Source: Paenibacillus thiaminolyticus
Lineage (GTDB): Bacteria > Bacillota > Bacilli > Paenibacillales > Paenibacillaceae
NCBI RefSeq assembly: GCF_007066085.1
Contig: NZ_CP041405.1
Coordinates: 3,197,001 to 3,261,000, forward strand
DNA: 64,000 bases
Direction of reading: 5' to 3'
Under the pieces are notes generated by a model. That model made no database searches, was not told the origin of the DNA, and saw nothing but the letters and a program-made list of their open reading frames with translations. How positions within the stretch are numbered: position 1 is the stretch's first letter; every line of letters begins with the position of its first letter. Positions 57,559 to 64,000 of this stretch are shown here, piece after piece. Made by a program: the position numbers and the translations under genes.

Positions 57559-58566
57559 CTATATATTATAAATGCCAGATTTGTATAGACGCAGGTTATC
57601 CGGTTGTGTAAACCATTCGATCGTCGACTTCAGGCCCGCCCTTAAACCCTCTTTTCCTTGATACTTTGGGTTCCATCCCAAAAGCCTTTCCGCTTTTGAA
57701 TTATCCGCCCACAAACGCTCCACTTCGCTTTTATCAGGACGCAATCTTTCTTCAGCAGTTTGAATCGTTATTGATCGCCCCATAACATCGGCAATTAATT
57801 CAACCATTTCGCCGATACTAATTTCATAATTACTTCCAATATTAATTTCTTCTCCTACAGAGCTCGGTGATTCCAGCATTGCAATAAACCCATGGACGGT
57901 ATCTTCGACATAATTAAAGTCCCGGGTTGGATGCAGTGCGCCTAGTTCAATCACATCCTTGCCAGAAGCGATTTGTGTTATTACTGTCGGAATAATAGCC
58001 CTTGCAGATTGTCTTGGTCCATATGTATTGAATGGGCGTATAACACCAACTGGAGTTCCGAAAGAACGGTAAAATGAAAGTGCCATCTGATCCGCTCCTA
58101 TCTTGGAAGCAGAGTAAGGCGATTGTCCCTGCAAGGGGTGAGCTTCATTAATCGGAACATACCGGGCCGTACCATACACTTCACTGGTAGATGTATGGAT
58201 TACCTTCTCAATATCCAACTCTCTTGCAGCCTGAAGCACATTCAACGTTCCTTTAATATTTGTGTCTACATAAGTATCCGGCGAATGATAGGAGTAAGGA
58301 ATTGCGATGAGCGCAGCCAAGTGCAGGACCGCATCGCATTCCTTCATCGCTGATTTCACACCATGCGGATCACGAATGTCGCCACTGAACACTTCAAATT
58401 GACCACGCACATCACCTGCGCAATTATCAAGCCATCCCCACGTGTTGAACGAATTATATAAGACAAAGGCTCTTACGTCGTAACCTTCTCGGATCAGCGT
58501 TTCGGTTAAATGTGAACCGATGAACCCGTCTGCTCCTGTAATAAGAATTTTTTTATTTGACTTCAC
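57559..58566 (-). CDS. legB: LegB-like nucleotide-sugar 4,6-dehydratase
   Basis: Short-chain-dehydrogenase-type protein of 335 residues that makes the 4-keto-6-deoxy sugar. It has the NAD motif ITGADGFIGSHL, the STS-type stretch HTSTSEVYGTA and the catalytic Tyr-Lys pair in YSASKIGAD. It overlaps the Maf gene by 14 bases. Confidence 0.88.
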   Translation of the reverse strand: MKSNKKILITGADGFIGSHLTETLIREGYDVRAFVLYNSFNTWGWLDNCAGDVRGQFEVFSGDIRDPHGVKSAMKECDAVLHLAALIAIPYSYHSPDTYVDTNIKGTLNVLQAARELDIEKVIHTSTSEVYGTARYVPINEAHPLQGQSPYSASKIGADQMALSFYRSFGTPVGVIRPFNTYGPRQSARAIIPTVITQIASGKDVIELGALHPTRDFNYVEDTVHGFIAMLESPSSVGEEINIGSNYEISIGEMVELIADVMGRSITIQTAEERLRPDKSEVERLWADNSKAERLLGWNPKYQGKEGLRAGLKSTIEWFTQPDNLRLYKSGIYNI

Positions 58567-60430
58567 GATTATGCTCCTCTATACATTTTTCCACCTTATT
58601 AATTCCTTCTCTAAAATATTCAATGAGCCTAGGAGTGACCTCCTGCATATTAGAAGTAACGGGGATAAGATGCTTTACCAAAAGCCTTCCACGTTTATGC
58701 CCATCTTTCTCGTTAACAATTTTTGGTATATAGCGACGAAAAATTACCAGTTGATGTTGAAGGATTGCGGAATAAATATATGTAAATACAGGTTTATTTA
58801 CAAGTTGGGACCACTTTTGTTCAATAATACTGACATAATTATCGAAGGAATCCATGGTCTTATCAGTCGATAAAACCTGCCGACAATATTCGTTTATTTC
58901 CTCTAGTGTAGAATTACATTTCACTAATTGCTCCAAGAGATCTCGCATCTTTTCGAGCGCCATTTTTCCATTCTCTACACATGATGACTCATGCGATGTT
59001 TTAATAAATAATGAGCCATCAGTTTTATTCCATTCTGGATGCTCATCATGCAAATATTCAATTGGAGTATGCTTTGTTCCTTTGATAAGCGCTCCAATTT
59101 TGGATGTATTAATAAATTCAATCTTAGAATTGAAAAACGAAATAAGTTCTTCAATAGACTCTAACGTGACCATCATTGGAATAGACGTAGGATTCGTGCC
59201 GCCACAAACATTCGGAACCTCTAACTCTGTTACTGTTTCTAAATAATTACTTATCTCTTCATCTGTAAAATGATCAACTTTATTTGCATAAAGCCTATTA
59301 TTAGGATAAGAAAAGTCTTGGCCAACAAAGATGACATGAGATGCCCCCATATAAACAGCTGCTTGAATAGCGGTTCCTGTTACGGAGCACGCTGAAGCGA
59401 ACTTTGGTGCATCCTGTTCATTAAGCAGATAGCCCGTTAATGTGTCTTCTGCGATTGCTACATGAAATAGCGATTTACTTTTATTTTCAATGATCTTATG
59501 GTGTACATATGTTCCATAAAGCAATGGAATATCGGAATATTGCAAGCCACTAAATACTTGGTAATTTTTTTCACTTCCATCGAGAGTGACAATTAAATCG
59601 GGACATATTCCGTTACTAAATAAGAACTGTACACTAGATCCAGCTGCAATGGTAAAAACTTTGGAAGATAGGTGTTGTAAAGCTTCCTTATCCAAATCTG
59701 CCGAGGGACCTGAACCGACAATAAGAACTGGTTGATCTTTAAGAGCGTCTTTTAGGTTCTCCACTGAAAAACTGGCAATATTTTTGGACATATTAAACGT
59801 TATATTTTTTACCCAGTCCTCTCCAAAGACCACATAGGTAGCTAAGTTACTTCGATACCGGTTAATTTCTTTTTTACACAGGCGATTAAATACTTGCATC
59901 TCATCTGAATAAATCCGCTCATACCCATTAAGGCTCACAATTTTATATGAACTCGTAATTACATCGATAACACTGGTAATCATTTGTTCTTGGATAAATC
60001 CTTCCCTCCCAACCCCCAGAACAATAAGATTGGGGTGGAGAAGAACTCCTTCTAAATCTCTGGATTCTATTGCTTTAATAAAAATAGCCGGTTCAGGTTC
60101 ATAAATATAAAATCGCTTATGAGGATATCTCTGCATTAATTCCTCGATATGATAACCTAATCCCATTCCATACACAAACAAATCTTCTGTATCGGAAATA
60201 TTACTTTCCAATGAATCACACCATCGTACTGCCTCTTCAATTGGGTTGTACCGGCTATGAATATAACTGGTGGAACCATCGGCCTTGATAACTTTGATCG
60301 TCACTTCGTTGGAATGAGATTTAACGACTTCAACACTATTAGTATCAACTGAATGGCCCGTCACAGCAGTATAGAGATTAGGGTAAGTTGACTGTAAAAC
60401 AGATAAATTCCGTTCTAGCACATTAGACAT
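58553..60430 (-). CDS. Motility accessory factor, Maf-type flagellin glycosyltransferase (DUF115)
   Basis: Attaches a nonulosonic acid to Ser/Thr of flagellin. The 625-residue protein has the conserved central domain PVLIVGSGPSADLDKEAL ... PDLIVTLDGSEKNYQVF ... ASHVIFVGQDFSYPNN of the MAF/MptE-like family and a helical C terminus (about 470-620). I chose the ATG at 60430, six bases after GGGAGA; the ATG seven codons upstream lacks a site. Overlap with the preceding gene (8 bases) and legB shows coupling. Flagellin as the substrate is inferred from its location. Confidence 0.88.
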   Translation of the reverse strand: MSNVLERNLSVLQSTYPNLYTAVTGHSVDTNSVEVVKSHSNEVTIKVIKADGSTSYIHSRYNPIEEAVRWCDSLESNISDTEDLFVYGMGLGYHIEELMQRYPHKRFYIYEPEPAIFIKAIESRDLEGVLLHPNLIVLGVGREGFIQEQMITSVIDVITSSYKIVSLNGYERIYSDEMQVFNRLCKKEINRYRSNLATYVVFGEDWVKNITFNMSKNIASFSVENLKDALKDQPVLIVGSGPSADLDKEALQHLSSKVFTIAAGSSVQFLFSNGICPDLIVTLDGSEKNYQVFSGLQYSDIPLLYGTYVHHKIIENKSKSLFHVAIAEDTLTGYLLNEQDAPKFASACSVTGTAIQAAVYMGASHVIFVGQDFSYPNNRLYANKVDHFTDEEISNYLETVTELEVPNVCGGTNPTSIPMMVTLESIEELISFFNSKIEFINTSKIGALIKGTKHTPIEYLHDEHPEWNKTDGSLFIKTSHESSCVENGKMALEKMRDLLEQLVKCNSTLEEINEYCRQVLSTDKTMDSFDNYVSIIEQKWSQLVNKPVFTYIYSAILQHQLVIFRRYIPKIVNEKDGHKRGRLLVKHLIPVTSNMQEVTPRLIEYFREGINKVEKCIEEHNREVK

Positions 60431-61016
60431 AAATATCTCCCGCAAGTTCATTTATAGATTCAAATAACGGAAAAAATTCATAACTAATAATATCGCCGCC
60501 CCAAATAAAATCTTCTTGTATGAGGGCCTCATTAATATTATTAATATGTTGACCTAATCTGTCTATTTTTTCATCAATTCTTATTACCATTTCTCTAGAT
60601 AAGCCCACTTCTTTTATTAAAGAATTGAGAAAGTTTAAGGAAACATGCAACCATTGCAATCCTTCTGTAAATTCACCAAACAATTTCCAGTCTTTCTTTG
60701 ATACTTTGCCGTAAAATATAGATACTAGATTTTCTTTATGCTCAAAAATTCTTTCAATATAAGTTCTTATTTGGTCTAGAGTCTCATTAATCGCATCCTT
60801 CATGGTAATCGTTTGGATTCTTAGTTCAGAGATGTGGTTCACATTTTTTGAAATATACTCTATATCGGTATCAAAAGCAGTAGTTCCATCTATTGTTGTA
60901 GAATAAACTAACTTACTTGCTTGAACAAGCTCTTCCCGAAAAACGTTCCACCAAGGAATGAAATCGGAACCATTTATAATCTTCTTTTTGATTTCCCCAT
61001 CCGTATATATCTGCAT
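60423..61016 (-). CDS. Uncharacterised helical protein between flagellin and Maf
   Basis: 197 residues, mostly helical and acidic, with no signal peptide or membrane segment. I recognise no family. Pieces such as TMKDAINETLDQIRTYIERIF and VIRIDEKIDRLGQHINNINEALI suggest coiled coil or helical bundle. It is first gene of the Maf-leg operon behind a SigD-type promoter, overlaps the Maf start by 8 bases, and so may assist Maf or flagellin (chaperone or adaptor). Function unknown. Confidence 0.75.
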   Translation of the reverse strand: MQIYTDGEIKKKIINGSDFIPWWNVFREELVQASKLVYSTTIDGTTAFDTDIEYISKNVNHISELRIQTITMKDAINETLDQIRTYIERIFEHKENLVSIFYGKVSKKDWKLFGEFTEGLQWLHVSLNFLNSLIKEVGLSREMVIRIDEKIDRLGQHINNINEALIQEDFIWGGDIISYEFFPLFESINELAGDIYV

Positions 61017-61047
61017 TTTATGCTCTCCTTTACTTCCTTTATTTTAA

Positions 61048-61075
61048 TTATCGGTATACGGCCTTCATTATTTTA
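61048..61075 (-). promoter_or_regulatory. SigD-type promoter of the Maf-legionaminate operon
   Basis: Reverse strand: TAAA (61072-61075), 16 bases, ACCGATAA (61048-61055); six of eight positions match GCCGATAT. It lies between the hag terminator and the first gene, about 30 bases before the start codon. Confidence 0.6.
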
Positions 61076-61104
61076 TGGAGGGGGCATGTCAGGGCATAAA
61101 AATA

Positions 61105-61132
61105 GGCGCTTTCCGCAATTTGCGAAAGCGCC
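61105..61132 (-). terminator. Terminator of hag
   Basis: Stem ggcgctttc / gaaagcgcc with further pairing of the loop, followed on the reverse strand by TATTTTT. It lies about 20 bases after the flagellin stop codon. Confidence 0.85.
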
Positions 61133-61152
61133 CGGGTTACACCAATTTTCTT

Positions 61153-61968
61153 TTAGCCTAAAAGTTTCAAAACAGATTGTGGAGCAGAGTTAGCTTGAGC
61201 CAGCATTGCTGTACCCGCTTGAACCAGAATTTGATTACGAGTAAAGTCTGTCATTTCTTTCGCCATATCAGCGTTGCGGATACGGGATTCAGAAGCGGAC
61301 AGGTTCTCAGCGGTTACGCCCAAATTGTTAATGGTGTGTTCCAGACGGTTCTGTACCGCACCAAAAGCTGCGCGTTGCTCAGCAACTGTGTTAATCGCCG
61401 CTGCAATTGTGGAAAGAGCGTTGCTTGCTGCAGTTTGCGTGCTAATGCTCAAGTTCGCCACTTTTAATTCAGCAGCTCTCATGTCCTTCAGTTCGGCAGT
61501 TAACGAATTTCCCTTTTCAACGCCAATTTGGAAGCTGACACTTGCGCCAGTATTCAGCAATTTAATTCCATTAAAGTTCGTGGAACTTGCAATATTGTCG
61601 ATTTCTGCAAGCAATGCATCCACTTCTTTTTGGGTGTTGGCACGGTCTTGCGCATCATAAGTACCTGTAGCAGCTTGGTTTGCCAACGTGTTCAAGCGTT
61701 GCAGCATGGAGTGTACTTCTGTCAAAGCGCCCTCAGCCGTTTGAATCAGGGAGATACCGTCTTGCGCGTTGCGCATTGCTTGGTTCATGCCACCGATTTG
61801 GAAACGCATTTTTTCAGAGATAGCGAGACCTGCCGCATCGTCTGCCGCACGGTTGATGCGGAAGCCGGAAGACAATTTTTCCATTGTCTTGCCCATTGCT
61901 GTGTTGTTCATGCCCAGGTTGCGGTGAGCATTGATTGCGCCCACATTCGTGTTAATAAACATCGACAT
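61153..61968 (-). CDS. hag: Flagellin
   Basis: Filament subunit of 271 residues. It has the conserved N-terminal D0/D1 region (FINTNVGAINAHRNL, KLSSGFRINRAADDAAGLAISEKMR) and C-terminal D1/D0 region (LGAVQNRLEHTINNL-type AVQNRLEHT, MAKEMTDFTRNQILVQAGTAMLAQAN). The central part is short, so little D2/D3 is present, and the Ser/Thr residues in the middle are candidate glycosylation sites. A GGAGG lies about ten bases before the ATG; the second ATG, two codons on, is an alternative. It carries a SigD promoter and a terminator, and sits next to its glycosylation genes. Confidence 0.96.
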   Translation of the reverse strand: MSMFINTNVGAINAHRNLGMNNTAMGKTMEKLSSGFRINRAADDAAGLAISEKMRFQIGGMNQAMRNAQDGISLIQTAEGALTEVHSMLQRLNTLANQAATGTYDAQDRANTQKEVDALLAEIDNIASSTNFNGIKLLNTGASVSFQIGVEKGNSLTAELKDMRAAELKVANLSISTQTAASNALSTIAAAINTVAEQRAAFGAVQNRLEHTINNLGVTAENLSASESRIRNADMAKEMTDFTRNQILVQAGTAMLAQANSAPQSVLKLLG

Positions 61969-62024
61969 TCTTCATCATCCTCCATGATATCATTATGGGG
62001 CCACTTCCTTGCGGCCTATCTTAT

Positions 62025-62052
62025 ATATCGAGTAATGATCATGCATTTTTTA
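62025..62052 (-). promoter_or_regulatory. SigD-type promoter of hag
   Basis: Reverse strand: TAAA (62049-62052), 16 bases, CTCGATAT (62025-62032); six of eight positions match GCCGATAT. It lies about 55 bases before the flagellin start, leaving a leader with two GGA motifs (one at the ribosome-binding site) that could bind CsrA. Confidence 0.7.
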
Positions 62053-62127
62053 TACCTGGAACAAAAAAATTTATAGTGAGTGACATTTATCGCGATATCC
62101 AACTCTAACACCGAGGAGAAAGACAGT

Positions 62128-63954
62128 CTATACAGCATCAGAGTCACACAAACAATTATCTTTATGGATACATAAAAAGGGGCTGTCTAATAAGTCCCCA
62201 AAATAAAAAGTTGGGCGAGAAAACGTAAGGTTTTCCGTCCAACTTTTTTTGTTCTTTCGCTTTTGCAGGAACGTAACGAGGCGGATGCCCGCCACCTTCA
62301 GTAGATTGTGGGCCAAAGCCACAATCCCAAATTCGGTGTGCACCTTCTCCATCCCTCGCAAGGAGAACCGACAGAACGAGCGATTGCCCTTGATGTGACC
62401 AAATACGCTTTCTACCTCGACTTTACGCCGAGCATAGATCGCGGATCTCTCGTCATCCTCAAGGGCTTTTTTGGCCTTTGCTTTTAATTCTTCCCAGATC
62501 GTATTCCAGTGTACCTGGCGGTTCCCCTTGGCCTTGGTGCAGCTCGCCTTGAGTGGACAATCACTGCAATCTTCACATTCATAAATTTTGAAGCTTTGCT
62601 CCAGGCCAGACGCGTTTTTCTTCGTTTGGTATTTCTTAAAGCGAACGTACTGGCCATTCGGGCAAATAAATCGGTCATCGTGCTCTTCATACGTCCAGTT
62701 GGAGGCATGCCGGATGTCCTTCTTGTAGCGACGCGTTTTCTCTTTCATATAACTGCCGTAAGGAATGAGAAAATCAAAGTGTGGCTGTTTTTCTTCCCCC
62801 ACTGCATACAAGTAATTTTCCTTGCTGCCATAGCCTGCATCAGCAATCACCGTTTTGGGCATCGGCAAAGTAGACGCAGCCAATCGCTCCATATGCGGGA
62901 TGAAGCAACGCGTGTCGGTGGGACGCTGGTGGATGCTGTAAAATAAAACGAACTGGTTTTCTGTCGCCATTTGCACATTGTAACCCGGTTTCAGCTGACC
63001 ATTCTTCATGTGGTCTTCCTTCATCCGCATAAACGTGGCGTCCGGATCGGTTTTGGAGTAGCTGTTGCGATCGCCAAAGCACGCCTTTTGCTGCTCATAC
63101 TTGGCGAGCCGAGGAAGAAAGTCCTCCCGAATTTGTTTCAGTGGCTGCTTCAGGGCACTGCGCTCTTTGCGTAAGGCCTTCCTCGCTTCGCTGTCGTTTG
63201 CCTGAGCCATTTGTTCGGTGAAATCCTCCACCTTTTCTTCCAGTAGGGCGGCTGCTTCTTCGAGTCTTGCAGGAAGTTCATCCGGGGCTTGCGCCGCGTT
63301 TTCGTCGGCTTCTTGCCGCGTGAGCGTATGAATATGCGCAAGGGTCGCCTGTACCTTTTGCTTGAGCTTCTCTTCGAAGTGAAGGGTGGATTTTTTCCAC
63401 ACAAAAGAATACTTGTTAGCATCAGCTTCGATCTTCGTGCCGTCTAAAAAGTAGTTCTCCATCGTGATGTAATTGTCTGCGATGAGCTTTCGGATCATCG
63501 TTTCAAACAGTTCGTCCATAAATGCTTTTATGCGCATGCCACGGAAATCGTTCAAGGTGCGGAAGTCGGGTTGCTGCATCGCTGCGAGCCACATAGCCGG
63601 GAGGTTTTCACGAAGCAGCTTTTCAATACCGCGACAAGAGTAGACCTTTTGCGAATAACCGTACAGGATGACTTTGAGCATCATTTTGGGATGGTAAGGG
63701 CTTCGGCCCCCGCCCACATAATGAGCGAACAACAACTCGTCAGGGATGGCTTCAATCATCTCATCAATGATGCGGGCCACATGATGGTCGGGGATAAGTA
63801 CTCCCAGATCCAAAATCATGTGCATCTGCTTGTTATCGTAGGCTTTAAAGGTGGGAGCAAGTTTTCGTTTGGAAACCGTTTTTTCTTCCACATCCCCTAG
63901 AGGAAGTGTCACTTGCATGGTATACTGTTCAGTAGTAGTCGTCAGATTACGCAT
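62128..63954 (-). CDS. IS1182-family transposase
   Basis: DDE transposase of about 608 residues. The N-terminal helix-turn-helix region (DHHVARIIDEMIEAIPDELLF, HPKMMLKVILYGY), catalytic-domain stretches (YFLDGTKIEADANKYSFVWKK, VIADAGYGSKENYLYA, RRKVEVESVFGHIKGNRSFCRFSLRG) and a Cys-rich insertion fit the IS1182 family. Start ATG at 63954 follows AAAGGACGG. The frame continues through the element's left end (GDLLDSPF is encoded by the terminal repeat) and uses a stop codon in flanking DNA at 62128. No frameshift is seen, so it may be active. Confidence 0.92.
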   Translation of the reverse strand: MRNLTTTTEQYTMQVTLPLGDVEEKTVSKRKLAPTFKAYDNKQMHMILDLGVLIPDHHVARIIDEMIEAIPDELLFAHYVGGGRSPYHPKMMLKVILYGYSQKVYSCRGIEKLLRENLPAMWLAAMQQPDFRTLNDFRGMRIKAFMDELFETMIRKLIADNYITMENYFLDGTKIEADANKYSFVWKKSTLHFEEKLKQKVQATLAHIHTLTRQEADENAAQAPDELPARLEEAAALLEEKVEDFTEQMAQANDSEARKALRKERSALKQPLKQIREDFLPRLAKYEQQKACFGDRNSYSKTDPDATFMRMKEDHMKNGQLKPGYNVQMATENQFVLFYSIHQRPTDTRCFIPHMERLAASTLPMPKTVIADAGYGSKENYLYAVGEEKQPHFDFLIPYGSYMKEKTRRYKKDIRHASNWTYEEHDDRFICPNGQYVRFKKYQTKKNASGLEQSFKIYECEDCSDCPLKASCTKAKGNRQVHWNTIWEELKAKAKKALEDDERSAIYARRKVEVESVFGHIKGNRSFCRFSLRGMEKVHTEFGIVALAHNLLKVAGIRLVTFLQKRKNKKSWTENLTFSRPTFYFGDLLDSPFLCIHKDNCLCDSDAV

Positions 63955-64000
63955 AAAAAACCGTCCTTTTTTGAATGATTGTGTGGTAACTTTCATTTTA
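62179..64000 (-). mobile_element. IS1182-family insertion sequence, left end and body
   Basis: The left terminus is set at the repeat-like ggggctgtctaataagtcc starting at 62179, typical of this group. The other terminal repeat lies beyond the right edge of the window, so its length and target duplication cannot be read. It is inserted about 125 bases upstream of the hag promoter, which remains intact. Confidence 0.8.

Overview
The window looks like a chromosomal segment of a motile, endospore-forming Gram-positive bacterium of the Paenibacillus type. The reasons are a gerA-C-B germination operon, a MotAB stator, a MinJ/CtpB/FtsEX division locus as in Bacillus, a khtTU potassium/proton antiporter pair, strong GGAGG ribosome-binding sites with frequent GTG and TTG starts, and a GC-rich core interrupted by visibly AT-rich blocks. 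I see no rRNA, tRNA or CRISPR array.

Layout. 1-377: 5' end of uvrB (minus). 839-2450: motAB (plus). 2472-2610: a gene-free stretch with DnaA-box-like sites. 2709-8658 (minus): minJ-like, ctpB, an M23 murein hydrolase (activator) with coiled coil, ftsX, ftsE; transcription runs ftsE to minJ and the genes link division, septal hydrolysis and signalling proteolysis. 8937-11503 (plus): an esterase and a VanW protein. 11838-13013 (minus): a KamA-family radical SAM enzyme. 13326-22228 (plus): an AT-rich class II lanthipeptide cluster with two precursors, LanM, a flavodoxin-fold protein, an M50 protease, LanT and LanP. 22593-31050 (minus): the full arginine operon argCJBDFGH behind a promoter with a dyad over its -10. 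31290-33487 (minus): khtU, khtT and a membrane protein. 33787-41375 (minus): YitT protein, prfB with its programmed +1 frameshift, secA, hpf, DUF438 and DUF1858 genes, the last two behind a Fur-box-like palindrome. 41527-45392 (minus): germination operon gerA-gerC-gerB.

45683-47323 is a decay zone: a glycosyltransferase pseudogene and a group II intron reverse-transcriptase remnant. 47463-61968 (minus) is a flagellin and flagellin-glycosylation island: hag, an unknown helical protein, a Maf glycosyltransferase, a legionaminic-acid pathway (legB, legC, legG, legI, NeuD-like acetyltransferase, PtmE-like guanylyltransferase, two oxidoreductases, CMP-transferase), a cold-shock gene, and a deacetylase/formyltransferase pair. 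Three SigD-type promoters of the same architecture sit before hag, before the Maf operon and before the deacetylase/formyltransferase pair, so the sugar appears to be made together with the filament. 62179-64000 is the left part of an IS1182-family element.

The two most interesting systems are (a) the lanthipeptide cluster, in which both precursors carry a double-glycine-type site followed by a short Arg-ended spacer, suggesting two-step leader removal by LanT then LanP, with unusual flavoprotein and M50 partners and no recognisable immunity transporter; and (b) the SigD-controlled deacetylase/formyltransferase pair, which suggests acetyl-to-formyl exchange on the flagellar sugar.
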